Positions 17,391 through 26,318 of a stretch of 64,000 bases of DNA are shown here, one piece after another. This DNA comes from Hyphomicrobiales bacterium (GTDB lineage: Bacteria; Pseudomonadota; Alphaproteobacteria; Rhizobiales; Rhizobiaceae). The stretch lies in NCBI GenBank assembly GCA_900471605.1, contig UCEY01000009.1, forward strand, positions 1 to 64,000, in the 5' to 3' direction. Position numbers and translations under genes: made by a program. The notes beneath the pieces were generated by a model that ran no database searches, had not been told where the DNA came from, and was given only the letters and a program-made list of their open reading frames with translations. Each line of letters starts with the position of its first letter. The first letter of the stretch is position 1.

Positions 17391-18431
17391 TCAGGTTTTC
17401 TCGATCGAGAGATCCAGTTCGGGGGCGGAATCCGCCGCCGCCGGCGCGATCCGTGCTTCGGCGATACGGGCCGCGGCCTTCAGGTCGCGGGGGAGGCCGG
17501 CGAGCTTCTCGATTGCCGCAATCACCACGTCGGTCGTCACGTAATCCGGCTTGTGGCCGAGATGGCGGATGGAGACGAGTTCGGACCCGGCGATATCGCG
17601 GGAAAGTCCGCGCGAATGGATCTCCTCGGCGACGATCGCGTCGCTGTCGCCGGTGATGATCACCGTCGGTGCTGTGATCTCTTTGTAACGCGGTGCGACG
17701 CGTGTCACGTAGCCGTTGAGATTGGCGACGTCGATCGCGTTGCTGCGAAACGATTTCGGGCGCAGCACGAGCAATGGCGCGCCATCCTTCAGGTACGTCT
17801 CGGGGCAGGGGTTGGGGTGAAAGACCGAGCGAGTGGCAGTCTTCATGACCACGAGGCCGGCCGGCAGGGCGAGGAGATGGCTGAACAGCCGGCCGAAGAT
17901 GGGGCGGGCGGTGAGGTTGTAGTACCAATCTATCCTGCCGGGCCAGGGATGGGTGGCGGGGGCGAGGAACAGCAGGCCGGCAGTCTTTTCCGGATGGTAA
18001 AGGGCGAAGCTCGCAGCGATCGCGCCGCCGAAGGAATGGCCCGATATGATCGCCCTGCGGATGCCGCGCTTTTCCATCAATTTTGCGATCGCCGCTGCCT
18101 GTCCGTCCGGAAAGCCGTTTTCAGGCCCGCCGCGCTCGGAATAACCATGGCCGGGCCGGTCTACGAAGAGCATTTCGGCGCGGCCTTCGAGCGCCTTGCG
18201 GAAGGCCGCCTCCTGATCGCGAAAATTGCCGCTGGCGCCATGGATGAAGACGATCGCCGGCAGGTCGGCGCCTTCAGGCCTGGGCACATGCAGCGAATTC
18301 ATGGAAAAGCCGCCGACATCGATCAGTTCGCCGGTATTCGGGAATTGGGCCTCGATCGCCTTCGCCTTCCAGGCGGTAAAGCAGAACGCGGTGGCAACAA
18401 TGCCGGCGATGGCAAGGGGCAGGATCAGCAT
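17391..18431 (-). CDS. Alpha/beta hydrolase, membrane-anchored
   Basis: Alpha/beta-hydrolase fold enzyme of 346 residues. A hydrophobic N-terminus (MLILPLAIAGIVATAFCFTA) suggests a signal anchor. The oxyanion region VFIHGASGNFRDQ, the strand LFVDRPGHGYSERGG, the nucleophile elbow ISGHSFGGAIA (Ser in GHSFGG), the acid in VIITGDSDAIV and the histidine in IRHLGHKPDY form the catalytic set. The substrate is unknown; the pattern is close to epoxide hydrolase/haloperoxidase-type hydrolases but does not fix one. The start at 18431 is 20 bp after the TPR gene stop, so the two form an operon. Confidence 0.8.
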   Translation of the reverse strand: MLILPLAIAGIVATAFCFTAWKAKAIEAQFPNTGELIDVGGFSMNSLHVPRPEGADLPAIVFIHGASGNFRDQEAAFRKALEGRAEMLFVDRPGHGYSERGGPENGFPDGQAAAIAKLMEKRGIRRAIISGHSFGGAIAASFALYHPEKTAGLLFLAPATHPWPGRIDWYYNLTARPIFGRLFSHLLALPAGLVVMKTATRSVFHPNPCPETYLKDGAPLLVLRPKSFRSNAIDVANLNGYVTRVAPRYKEITAPTVIITGDSDAIVAEEIHSRGLSRDIAGSELVSIRHLGHKPDYVTTDVVIAAIEKLAGLPRDLKAAARIAEARIAPAAADSAPELDLSIEKT

Positions 18432-18450
18432 GAACGGGCTGCCGGAAGGC

Positions 18451-19059
18451 TCAGGTCCGGTTGCCGGCAAGCTTTTCGGAAAGCTTGGTCACGGCTTCCT
18501 GGGCGTCGCGGTCGGCCGGGTAGACGGCGAGATAGTCCTGCCATGCCTTCAGCGCCAGTTCGTCCTTGCCGGCTTCCGTCAGGATGCCGGCCATGCCGGC
18601 CAGCGCACCAAAATGGCGCGGCTCGCGCTTCAGCACCTCGGCGATGTCGGCCATGGATTTGCGGGGATTGCCCATCGTGTAATGCAGCGTCGCGCGGCGG
18701 TTCCAACCCTCGGCGAAGGCGGGATCGAGCACGGTCACCTGATCGAGGAAATCGAGTGCCGCGGCGTTGCGCTTTTCCTTGATGGCGGTCGCCGACCACT
18801 GCATCAGCAGGTTGACGGTGGCGCTGCCCGAATCGTTGAGGTCGGCGATGATCTGGCTGGCGATGCCGCGTGCCTTGTCCGGATTGCGCTCGCGTTTCAA
18901 GGCGTCGAACAACGTGTCCACGGGCCGGCCCGTTTTCTGGGCGACGGCCGGGGTGACCGGAGCGGCGGCGGGCGGCTTGGGCGTCGCGGTCTGGGCGAGA
19001 GCGGACGAAGCGGTAAGACTCGCGGCGAGAATCAGGGTGCTGAAACGAAAATAGCGCAT
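18451..19059 (-). CDS. Exported TPR-repeat protein
   Basis: 202 residues with a Sec signal peptide (FSTLILAASLTASSALA, cleavage after ALA near residue 22). After a Pro/Ala-rich linker, tetratricopeptide-like helices are visible: AALDFLDQVTVLDPAFAEGW, RATLHYTMGNPRKSMADIAE, VLKREPRHFGALAGMAGIL and LKAWQDYLAVYPADRDA, the typical two-helix units ending in P at the turn. Probably a periplasmic adaptor. Followed closely by the alpha/beta hydrolase gene. Partner unknown. Confidence 0.78.
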   Translation of the reverse strand: MRYFRFSTLILAASLTASSALAQTATPKPPAAAPVTPAVAQKTGRPVDTLFDALKRERNPDKARGIASQIIADLNDSGSATVNLLMQWSATAIKEKRNAAALDFLDQVTVLDPAFAEGWNRRATLHYTMGNPRKSMADIAEVLKREPRHFGALAGMAGILTEAGKDELALKAWQDYLAVYPADRDAQEAVTKLSEKLAGNRT

Positions 19060-19158
19060 GCGGATAAGGTAATCCGCCTGCGCCTAAGGTCAAACCCGAT
19101 TTGTCGTGTTATCGACAATTTGATCGGCTGCGGCCGAGACCGGAGCCGAATGCGCGTA

Positions 19159-19284
19159 TCAGCCCTGACGAGCCTTGAAGCGCGGGTTCTGCTTGTTGAT
19201 GATGTAAACGCGGCCCTTGCGGCGAACCAGACGGTTATCGCGGTGACGAGCCTTCAGCGCCTTGAGCGAGTTCTTGATCTTCAT
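19159..19284 (-). CDS. rpmJ: Ribosomal protein bL36
   Basis: 41-residue basic protein read directly from the minus strand: it begins [17 protein letters not shown] and ends [12 protein letters not shown]. This is the zinc-free form of bL36 common in alphaproteobacteria, lacking the Cys ligands. AGGA precedes the start. It is located between the TPR gene and purK, each apparently with its own transcription signals. Weak hairpins at 19101-19137 downstream may serve as its terminator. Confidence 0.92.
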   Translation of the reverse strand: MKIKNSLKALKARHRDNRLVRRKGRVYIINKQNPRFKARQG

Positions 19285-19332
19285 TTTCCTGGTCCAGCAG
19301 TCTGTGGGCTTAAAGCCGCATGTCTATCAATC

Positions 19333-19370
19333 AAAAGCGCGCCGCCAGGATTCTTCGAGGGGCGCGCTCT
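19333..19370 (-). terminator. Probable terminator of purE-purK
   Basis: On the minus strand AGCGCGCC, an unusually long loop of 17 bases, GGCGCGCT then TTTGATTG. It lies between the purK stop (19408) and the rpmJ start (19284). Confidence 0.6.
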
Positions 19371-19407
19371 CAGTTGGGCGTGCAGATAACCCGAGCCAGT
19401 CTGCATG

Positions 19408-20487
19408 TCAACCTTGTGACGCCGTTTTCAGGCCTTTCAATTCGGTCACATGGCCCATTTTCCGGCCCGGCCGGGATTCCGTCTTGCCGTAGAGATGTAC
19501 CAGAACGTCATTGCGGGCGAGCCAGGCGGGTACGTCCAGAATATCGTCGCCGATGAGATTGGTCATCACGCAGTCGGAGTGACGGAGAGGGCTGCCGAGG
19601 ACCAGGCCCGCGACGGCGCGGATATGCTGCTCGAACTGCGAGACGACGCAGGCAGCCTCCGTCCAGTGGCCGGAATTGTGGACGCGCGGGGCGATCTCGT
19701 TGGCGATCAGCGTTCCGTCCGCCATGACGAAGAACTCCATGCCGATGACGCCGACATAATCGAGCGCGGCGAGCAGTTTTTCGGCCGATTCGCGAGCGGT
19801 CTTCGCCGTCGCGTCGGAAATCCGGGCGGGCAGGGTCGAGGTATGGAGAATGCCGTTGCGGTGGACGTTCTCGGCCGGATCGTAGCAGGCAACGGTGCCG
19901 TCCTCGGCGCGGGCGGCGATGATCGATACCTCGCGTTCGAAGGGCACGAAGCTTTCGAGGATGAGCGGCACGCCACCAAGCGCGTCATAGGCGCCGGCGG
20001 AACTGTCCCCGGCTGAGCGGAAAACGCGCTGGCCCTTGCCGTCATAACCCATCCGGCGGGTCTTCAGCACGCCCTGGCCACCGAAATCGGCGAGCGCCGT
20101 TTCGAGGTCGGACTGGCTGTCGACGGCATGGAACCTGGCAGTCTCGATGCCGCAGGAATTCAGGAAGCGCTTTTCGGTCAGCCGGTCCTGCGACATGTCG
20201 AGGGCCTTGGCCGGCGGATGGACCGGGACCGAGCGCTGCAGCGTCTCTGCGGCGGCAACCGGCACGTTCTCGAATTCGTAGGTGACGACGTCGCAGCGGC
20301 TGGCGAGCTCGGCAAGCGCTGCCGGATCGTCGTAGGCTGCAGTGATCTGGGCGTTGGCGACCTGGGCTGCCGGGCAGTCGGCCTGCGGTTCGAGAACGAT
20401 GGTGCGGAAATTCAGCCGGGCCGCGGCCATGGCCAGCATGCGGCCGAGCTGACCGCCGCCGATAATGCCGATCGTGTGGACGGTCAT
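19408..20487 (-). CDS. purK: N5-carboxyaminoimidazole ribonucleotide synthase
   Basis: ATP-grasp enzyme of purine synthesis that carboxylates AIR to N5-CAIR. The start at 20487 overlaps the purE stop by four bases (ATGA), which fixes it over a longer frame. The N-terminal fold is [18 protein letters not shown]; the ATP-grasp core includes [29 protein letters not shown] and [20 protein letters not shown], the last two carrying the metal/ATP acids. [19 protein letters not shown] is the usual PurK signature region. 359 residues. Operates with PurE from the same operon. Confidence 0.95.
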   Translation of the reverse strand: MTVHTIGIIGGGQLGRMLAMAAARLNFRTIVLEPQADCPAAQVANAQITAAYDDPAALAELASRCDVVTYEFENVPVAAAETLQRSVPVHPPAKALDMSQDRLTEKRFLNSCGIETARFHAVDSQSDLETALADFGGQGVLKTRRMGYDGKGQRVFRSAGDSSAGAYDALGGVPLILESFVPFEREVSIIAARAEDGTVACYDPAENVHRNGILHTSTLPARISDATAKTARESAEKLLAALDYVGVIGMEFFVMADGTLIANEIAPRVHNSGHWTEAACVVSQFEQHIRAVAGLVLGSPLRHSDCVMTNLIGDDILDVPAWLARNDVLVHLYGKTESRPGRKMGHVTELKGLKTASQG

Positions 20488-20981
20488 GGAGCCTCGTCGA
20501 TTGGGTAGTCGGCGACGGCGGCGCTCTGGCGGGCGCGCCATTCGTCGAGCCGGTCGGCGATCTCGTCGTCGTTGAGGGCAAGGACGGCGGCGGCGAGAAG
20601 GGCGGCGTTGATGGCGCCGGCCCGGCCGATCGCCAGTGTCCCGACCGGAATGCCGGCCGGCATCTGCACGATCGAGAGCAGGCTGTCCTGGCCGGACAGC
20701 GCCTTCGACTGAACCGGCACGCCGAACACCGGCAGCGGCGTCATGGCGGCGGTCATGCCGGGCAGGTGCGCAGCACCGCCGGCACCGGCGATGATCACCT
20801 GGAAACCTTCGGCACGGGCGCCCTTGGCGAACTGCATCATCCGCTCGGGCGTGCGATGCGCCGAGATGATACGGGCCTCGTAGCCGATATCGAGCGCTTC
20901 CAGCGTATCGGCGGCGTTCTTCATGGTCTCCCAGTCGGACTGGCTGCCCATGATGATGGCGACGGCAGGTCTTTCAGACAT
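20484..20981 (-). CDS. purE: N5-CAIR mutase
   Basis: Catalytic subunit that moves the carboxyl group of N5-CAIR to give CAIR. 165 residues. The active-site signature [14 protein letters not shown] is at the N-terminus, followed by [22 protein letters not shown] and [20 protein letters not shown]. These belong to class I PurE, consistent with the adjacent purK. The gene begins 14 bp after the DUF465 gene stop, so transcription could start upstream of that small gene. Confidence 0.96.
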   Translation of the reverse strand: MSERPAVAIIMGSQSDWETMKNAADTLEALDIGYEARIISAHRTPERMMQFAKGARAEGFQVIIAGAGGAAHLPGMTAAMTPLPVFGVPVQSKALSGQDSLLSIVQMPAGIPVGTLAIGRAGAINAALLAAAVLALNDDEIADRLDEWRARQSAAVADYPIDEAP

Positions 20982-20994
20982 GGCGGCCCTCTCT

Positions 20995-21198
20995 CTAAGC
21001 GATGATGTCCGGAACGATCTGATCTTCGAACTGCGTGATCTTGTCCTTCAGCGACAGTTTCTTCTTCTTCATGCGCTGCACGCGCAGGGCATCGCAGCCG
21101 ACCTGGATCATGGCGTTGATTGCCGCGTCGTAATCCTCGTGTTCCTGCCGAAGTTTCGCGAGCGCCAGCCGGATATCCGCCTGTTCCTGATCTGCCAT
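20995..21198 (-). CDS. DUF465 (YdcH-like) small protein
   Basis: 67-residue charged helical protein: [20 protein letters not shown], then [20 protein letters not shown]. The pattern matches DUF465, short coiled-coil proteins of unknown function that are abundant in alphaproteobacteria and often found in pairs. It precedes purE by 14 bp on the same strand. A second DUF465 gene lies 230 bp away, divergent. Confidence 0.8.
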   Translation of the reverse strand: MADQEQADIRLALAKLRQEHEDYDAAINAMIQVGCDALRVQRMKKKKLSLKDKITQFEDQIVPDIIA

Positions 21199-21428
21199 AT
21201 TCCAGTCCCCATTCTCACGTCCGCATTTTCAGCGACGGTCGGCCATGTCCGCAAGCCTCTACCACCAAACCGCGTTAACGGGAAGTTAGACACGGTCACG
21301 AATTTGCCCACTTGAAACCACGATTTCACCTTCGACAAACCCTGCCGATCGTGTCACACTTCCTTCGTAAACCTGAAGCCTCGGCATTAGGGAATGCCGT
21401 GGTAGGTACCAAGGAAGGAACATGCCAC

Positions 21429-21605
21429 ATGACCGTCCAGGCTCATATCGCATCGCTTGAAAAGAAGCACGGCGCTTTGGAGGAGGAGCTCCAGGCAATT
21501 CTCGCGTCCCCCTCCGCCGACGATCGTGAAATAGCCGAGCTCAAGCGGCGCAAGCTGCGCATCAAGGACCAAATGCAGCGCCTAAAGGCAACCACGCGTC
21601 ATTAG
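21429..21605 (+). CDS. DUF465 small protein, second copy
   Basis: 58-residue coiled-coil protein: AHIASLEKKHGALEEELQAI, then DDREIAELKRRKLRIKDQM. The start at 21429 has GGAAGGAA upstream; an upstream in-frame ATG at 21312 would add 39 unrelated residues. It resembles the gene at 20995 in its E-rich first helix and KRRKL(R)IKD second helix, but differs enough to be an old paralogue. The two are divergent around a 230-bp promoter region. From its stop to 21752 I see no gene. Confidence 0.8.
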   Translation: MTVQAHIASLEKKHGALEEELQAILASPSADDREIAELKRRKLRIKDQMQRLKATTRH

Positions 21606-21752
21606 TTCCTCAGTTAGGAGAACCCGCCGCTCGCCCGGTGTTTAATCAGTCAGAGGCGCATATTTTAAAGCGGCAAAAAATCCAGAAATATCAATGACAA
21701 ACTTCTGGTCGTGGCAAGGGCGCTTAAACCTTGCGGTTCGAACGCCCGAACG

Positions 21753-22013
21753 TCACGACCAGAACTGATCAAGCCACAGGTTCAGCCTGTCGAAACCCTT
21801 GCTGTTGACGGAATAGATGCGCCGCGTGCCTTCCGCCGTCACATTCACCAGATTGCTATCCAGAAGCGCCTTCAGATGCTGCGACACCGCCGGCCGACTG
21901 ATCGGCAGGCCCTGCGCCAGCTCGTTCACGGTTCGCGGAGCGCGCCGCAATTCCTCCAGCAGATACCGCCGGTTAGGATCAGCTATGGCTGCGAAGGGAT
22001 CCAGGGTCGTCAT
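21753..22013 (-). CDS. ArsR-family transcriptional regulator
   Basis: 86-residue winged helix-turn-helix protein. DPFAAIADPNRRYLLEELRR, then VNELAQGLPISRPAVSQHLK (recognition helix) and the wing GTRRIYSVNSKG are typical of small ArsR members of the SdpR type, which lack metal-binding Cys. It follows the TauE-type permease gene on the same strand, 114 bp downstream. It may be separately transcribed. Effector unknown. Confidence 0.83.
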   Translation of the reverse strand: MTTLDPFAAIADPNRRYLLEELRRAPRTVNELAQGLPISRPAVSQHLKALLDSNLVNVTAEGTRRIYSVNSKGFDRLNLWLDQFWS

Positions 22014-22127
22014 GTTTCGAACTTACGGGAATCGTCCGCACACGGCAAGATTTATTGTGCGTCGCAACAATCCCTTTTGCCTTATTTTGCGTTGCTTTTT
22101 TAGACGCGCCGCACCCGCGTTGCCGGA

Positions 22128-22898
22128 TCAGAACGAAAGGCCGTCCCACAGCAGTTTCAATCCGGCGCAGAATGCCAGGCCGTAGGTCATCGGATAGAAG
22201 GTTTCCGCCTTGAGGTGCTTGACGATCGCCGCGCCGATCATGGTCGCGACCAGTGCCACCGGCAGCAGGGTTACGGATATGGTCAGGTTTTCCCTGTCGA
22301 GGGCGCCGAGAAGGAAATAGGGGATGACCTTGACCGCGTTGACGATCGCAAAGAAGCGGATGCTGGCCCCGGTATAGGATTTCGGGTCGAGCCGCATCGG
22401 CAGGACGTAGATCTGGAAGGGCGGTCCGCCCGCATGGGCGACGAAGCTCGCGTAACCGGAGAGCGCGCCCCAGAAGGTGGCGGCGACCGGACGGTGCGGC
22501 AGGGGAGCCCGCGGGTGGCCGGAGCGGGGGCCGTAGACCTGCCAGAAATAGCGCATGGTAAACAGGATCGTCGCGACCGCGATGACGAGGCGCAGCGCAT
22601 TGTCCGAGACATAGGCCGAGGTCGCCCAGCCGAGCGCGATGCCGATAATGCCGCCGGGCAGGATCATCAGCAGCGTCTTGCGGTCGTTGAAGTTCCGCCA
22701 CGACCACAGCGCGACGATGTCCATGACGATCAGGATCGGCAGGAAGATCGCCGCCGCCTTGACCGGGTCCACGGCGAGCGACATCAGTGGCACGCCGAGC
22801 AGCCCGATGGCGCCGCCTATGCCGCCCTTCGAGAGGCCGACAACCAGAACAGCGGGGATGGCGAAGGTGAAGAATGCGAGGCTGAGCGTATCGGGCAT
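22128..22898 (-). CDS. TauE/SafE family membrane permease
   Basis: 256-residue integral membrane protein with about eight hydrophobic helices, starting LSLAFFTFAIPAVLVVGLSK. The first repeat has the family glycine pattern GLSKGGIGGAIGLLGVPLM and the second SGYASFVAHAGGPPFQIYVL. Members export sulfite, sulfoacetate or related anions; the substrate is not shown here. The start at 22898 is chosen because it begins the first membrane helix; the open frame extends 125 codons further but overlaps thiE antisense. Divergent from thiE across 130 bp. Confidence 0.83.
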   Translation of the reverse strand: MPDTLSLAFFTFAIPAVLVVGLSKGGIGGAIGLLGVPLMSLAVDPVKAAAIFLPILIVMDIVALWSWRNFNDRKTLLMILPGGIIGIALGWATSAYVSDNALRLVIAVATILFTMRYFWQVYGPRSGHPRAPLPHRPVAATFWGALSGYASFVAHAGGPPFQIYVLPMRLDPKSYTGASIRFFAIVNAVKVIPYFLLGALDRENLTISVTLLPVALVATMIGAAIVKHLKAETFYPMTYGLAFCAGLKLLWDGLSF

Positions 22899-23028
22899 GA
22901 AGACTCGGGGTCGGGGAGGAGTGAAGCGAGGGAATGGTTGATCCGGCAGTCTGTCCGGTCTATCGAATTTGCGGACAGAAAACGAGTGTGGATTTTCGCA
23001 AGCCGATATCCGCCGAACGGGAAGAAAC

Positions 23029-23682
23029 ATGACCGGACAGGAAGACCGCTGCCGCCTCGTGCTGATCGTGCCGCACCAGGACGACGCCGATCGCCAAGCC
23101 AAGGATCTCGAAGCAGCACTTGCCGGCGGCGACGTCGCCTCGGTGATCCTGCCGCAATACGGCCTTGACGACCAGGCGTTCCAGAAGCGCGCGGAAGCAC
23201 TGGTCGAACTGATCCAGGCGGCGGGTGCCGCAGCATTGATCTCCGGCGACAGCCGGGTGGCCGGCCGGATCAAGGCGGATGGCCTGCATCTCGGCGGGGA
23301 CCTGACGGAGCTGGAGGAAACGATCGAGAAATTCGTGCCGAAAATGATCGTCGGTTCCGGCGGTGCGGCTGACCGGCACCAGGCGCTGGCGATCGGCGAA
23401 CTTCGCCCCGACTACATCTTCTTCGGCAAGCTCGACGGCGACATCAAGCCCGAAGCGCATCCGAAAAATCTTGCGCTCGGCGAATGGTGGGCCTCGATGA
23501 TCGAGATTCCTTGCATCGTCATGGGCGGCACCGATCCGGCCTCGGCGCTGGCCGTTGCGCAGACCGGCGCCGAATTCGTGGCGCTGAAGGGAGCTGTCTT
23601 TTCCAACCCGAAGGGACCCGCCGCCGCGGTCGCCGAAGTCAACGCCATTCTGGACGAAAAAGCGCCACGGTTTGAGGCTTGA
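23029..23682 (+). CDS. thiE: Thiamine phosphate synthase-like protein
   Basis: 217-residue TIM-barrel protein of the ThiE/TenI superfamily, which couples the thiazole and pyrimidine parts of thiamine. Matches: ALISGDSRVAGRIKADGLHL (VDGVHLG-like), KMIVGSGGAADRHQALAIGE, DYIFFGKLDGD and IPCIVMGGTDPASALAVAQTGAEFVAL in two pieces. The glycine-rich phosphate site MGG is kept. Several otherwise invariant ThiE residues look altered (GSGGAADRHQA instead of GxSxHxxxE), so it may be a divergent paralogue and not the main thiamine enzyme. Start at 23029 has GGGAAGAA upstream. Its stop overlaps the Sel1 gene start by one base. Confidence 0.75.
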   Translation: MTGQEDRCRLVLIVPHQDDADRQAKDLEAALAGGDVASVILPQYGLDDQAFQKRAEALVELIQAAGAAALISGDSRVAGRIKADGLHLGGDLTELEETIEKFVPKMIVGSGGAADRHQALAIGELRPDYIFFGKLDGDIKPEAHPKNLALGEWWASMIEIPCIVMGGTDPASALAVAQTGAEFVALKGAVFSNPKGPAAAVAEVNAILDEKAPRFEA

Positions 23683-24827
23683 TGGAGCCCATGCCGTCGA
23701 ACCGCCTTTCCCGCGTGATTCTGAAAGGGCTGCTGGCGACGCTCGTCGCTTCGGCAGCGATGCCTTCACTTGCGCTGGCGCAGGCGAATTCCAGGGCGGT
23801 CACGCGGCCGGTGGAGCCCGATCTGCAGCCGATGAAAAAGGGCCGGGTCGAGATCCAGCCGGTACCGGGCGCGGCGCAGGGGAGCAAGGAGCCCGAGGGC
23901 CAACCGAATGGCATCGTTCCTTCGGGCGGTGTCGAACTTTACCAGCGCATGGGGGCGACCCTGCCGCCCGCGCCTGCCGAAAAGGCCTATGCCGGCACCG
24001 TCGACGATGCCTATGGTGCCTATCAGCGCGGCATGTACGTGACGGCGCTCGACAAGGCGCTGACCCGGGCCGGGGCCGGCGATGCGGCGGCGCAGACGCT
24101 GGTCGCCGAAATGATGACCAAGGGGCTCGGCATCAAGCGCGACGCCAAGACCGCGGCGTTCTGGTACCAGAAGGCGGCCGAGGGCGGCGATCCGGCGGCG
24201 ATGTTCCAATATGCGCTGCTGCTGATGACGGGGCGCGACGTGCCTCGCGATAAGCGACAAGCCGACGATTTCATGCGCAGGGCCGCCGAAGCCGGCAACG
24301 GGTCGGCCCAGTTCAACTGGGCGCAGATCCTGGTTTCCGAAAATCCGGGCGACAAGGGCCTGCATCTGGCACTGCCCTTCTACGAAAAATCCGCAAGGCA
24401 GGGGGTGGCCGATAGCCAATATGCGGTGGCGCAGCTCTATGCGACGCTGAAGGACCTGCCGCCCGAGAAGAAGGCACGGGCCCGCGAGTGGCTTGAGCGC
24501 GCCGCCGACGCCGGTTTCGACACCGCCCAGCTCGACATGGGCCTCTGGATGGTCAACGGCGTCGCTGGGGACCGAAATTACGAAAAAGGTTTCGAGTGGC
24601 TGCGGATCGCCGCCCATCGCGGCAACGTGGTGGCCCAGAACAAGCTCGCCCATCTCTATATCAACGCGCTCGGCACCCGGCCGGACCCGGTCGAGGCAGC
24701 GAAATGGTATGTGCTGTCGCGCCGTGCAGGTCTGCAGGATCCGGAGCTCGAGGACTTCTATCTCGGCATCAACGAACAGACCCAGAAACAGGCGATCGAG
24801 GCAGCGAACAAGTTTCGCCGAGGGTGA
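23682..24827 (+). CDS. Exported Sel1-repeat protein
   Basis: 381 residues from the ATG that overlaps the thiE stop. A signal peptide (LLATLVASAAMPSLALA) is followed by a Pro-rich linker and at least five Sel1/TPR-like units, for example AAQTLVAEMMTKGLGIKRD, KTAAFWYQKAAEGGDPAAMF, FYEKSARQGVADSQYAVAQL, AREWLERAADAGFDTAQLD and GFEWLRIAAHRGNVVAQNKL. The AxxxYxxAAxxG spacing of Sel1 repeats is clear. Such proteins act as periplasmic adaptors, for instance in exopolysaccharide signalling (ExoR-type), but the partner is unknown here. Confidence 0.82.
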   Translation: MEPMPSNRLSRVILKGLLATLVASAAMPSLALAQANSRAVTRPVEPDLQPMKKGRVEIQPVPGAAQGSKEPEGQPNGIVPSGGVELYQRMGATLPPAPAEKAYAGTVDDAYGAYQRGMYVTALDKALTRAGAGDAAAQTLVAEMMTKGLGIKRDAKTAAFWYQKAAEGGDPAAMFQYALLLMTGRDVPRDKRQADDFMRRAAEAGNGSAQFNWAQILVSENPGDKGLHLALPFYEKSARQGVADSQYAVAQLYATLKDLPPEKKARAREWLERAADAGFDTAQLDMGLWMVNGVAGDRNYEKGFEWLRIAAHRGNVVAQNKLAHLYINALGTRPDPVEAAKWYVLSRRAGLQDPELEDFYLGINEQTQKQAIEAANKFRRG

Positions 24828-24897
24828 GGCCTGGGCCGGCGAAGCCGGAGCAATCGATCCAGTGAATCGATTGAAGGGCCGAGGGGCGGGGGCAGGG

Positions 24898-26160
24898 TTG
24901 GATCAGATCGAGTTTTTCGGACGTGTCGGGCTGGCGATCGCCATCGGTGCCGCCGTTGGCGTGGAGCGTCACTGGCGCGAACGGGACGAACCGCCGGGAG
25001 CTCGCACGGCCGGCATCCGCACCTTCACGATGATCGGCATGCTCGGCGGCGTTGCCGGCTTGATAGAGGGGAGCCTCGCTCCGGCATCCGCCTATCCGGG
25101 CATTGTGACCGTCGGTTTTTTGATCGCCGTCACGGTCGTCCTGACCCTATTCGAGCTGCGCCAGGCGATCGCTGAGAAGAGCTTCAGCGCCACCTCGGTC
25201 ATTACCGCCCTCCTTACGTTCGGTCTTGGCGTACTTGCCGTCACTGGCGACATGGCGCTGGCTTCTGCGGCCGGAGCCACGCTTGTCTCGATCCTTGCCG
25301 GCCGCGAATTCCTGCACGGGGCGATCCGCCGCATGCAATGGGTGGAGTTGCGTTCTGCCATCATCCTGCTTGCCATGACTTTCGTGCTCCTGCCGATCAT
25401 CCCGGCCGATCCGCTCGGTCCATTCGGCGGCATCTCGCTGCGAAGCCTCGTCCTCTTGGTCGTCACGCTCGCTTCGATCTCCTTTGCCGGTTATATCGCT
25501 GTCCGGTGGCTCGGGAGCTCGCGAGGGGACGTGGTCGCGGGCGGGATCGGCGGCGTCGTTTCCTCGACCGGCACGACAATCACGTTTGCGAGGCGCAGCC
25601 GGGAAGGGGCGAGCGAGACGTCGCTTGCCGCCGGCGCTATCAGTGCCGGTGCCGTATCACTCCTGCGGGTTGCTTTCCTGACCGGAATGCTGGCGGCCAA
25701 CCTGCTGCCGGCCCTGCTGCTGCCGCTCTGCGTCGGTGCTTTGGTCATGCTGGGTTACGCCGCATTCCTTGCCTTTGGGAAGCAGGCAGGGGCCGGCGAA
25801 AGCCTTCCCGGCAACCCGTTCGAACTTCCCGCGATTGCCAGGATGGCAGTCCTGCTTACCGCCGTGGCATTTTTCGCACGTGCCGCGACCCTCTATTTCG
25901 GCGATCGCGGTCTCCTTGCCGCCTCGGCGCTTTCCGCGCTTGCGGATGTCGATGCCGCGACCGTCACGGTGGCGGGCATGCTGCCGGGACTCGATGCAAA
26001 CCTTGCCGTGCGCGCCATAGGCATCGGAGTGCTCGTCAACATGGTGGTCAAGGCGGTCTACTCGGTGATCTTCGGTACGCGCGGTTTTGCCATCCATCTG
26101 TGGTCGGCCACGCTGCTGTCGGTTGGCGCCGGACTTGCTGCGGATTGGCTGCAGGGTTGA
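24898..26160 (+). CDS. MgtC/DUF4010 family membrane protein
   Basis: Integral membrane protein of about 420 residues. The N-terminal part, EFFGRVGLAIAIGAAVGVER then AGIRTFTMIGMLGGVAGLIE, matches the MgtC/SapB domain; the remainder (SFAGYIAVRWLGSSRGDVVA, GGIGGVVSSTGTTITFARRS) matches DUF4010. Around twelve hydrophobic segments are visible. The start is uncertain: TTG at 24898 directly precedes the family N-terminus, while GTG at 24862 lies in the loop of a small inverted repeat (arms 24851-24858 and 24866-24873). MgtC proteins affect magnesium stress and virulence; DUF4010 members are largely uncharacterised. Confidence 0.78.
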   Translation: MDQIEFFGRVGLAIAIGAAVGVERHWRERDEPPGARTAGIRTFTMIGMLGGVAGLIEGSLAPASAYPGIVTVGFLIAVTVVLTLFELRQAIAEKSFSATSVITALLTFGLGVLAVTGDMALASAAGATLVSILAGREFLHGAIRRMQWVELRSAIILLAMTFVLLPIIPADPLGPFGGISLRSLVLLVVTLASISFAGYIAVRWLGSSRGDVVAGGIGGVVSSTGTTITFARRSREGASETSLAAGAISAGAVSLLRVAFLTGMLAANLLPALLLPLCVGALVMLGYAAFLAFGKQAGAGESLPGNPFELPAIARMAVLLTAVAFFARAATLYFGDRGLLAASALSALADVDAATVTVAGMLPGLDANLAVRAIGIGVLVNMVVKAVYSVIFGTRGFAIHLWSATLLSVGAGLAADWLQG

Positions 26161-26318
26161 GCGTCGGATGCTTCGTGGCCCAGAGAATAGCCGCTCCGCC
26201 GGCGCCATGACTTGAATTTCCCGCAGTTTTGTGGTCTTGAAGCCGCCCATCAAGAAAAACTGAAAAAAACGCCGTCCCGTCCAGACGATAAGTCGGGACA
26301 ACCCCAAGGATTTCCCGC

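Noticed and set aside
21725..21765. GGTTCGAA sequence resembling a tRNA T-loop
   Set aside because: No acceptor, D or anticodon stem can be formed around it; no tRNA was found in the window.
26161..26318. Regulatory RNA in the suhB leader
   Set aside because: A GTCCCG/CGGGAC stem is present but there is no conserved core or terminator that I could match; too weak to annotate.
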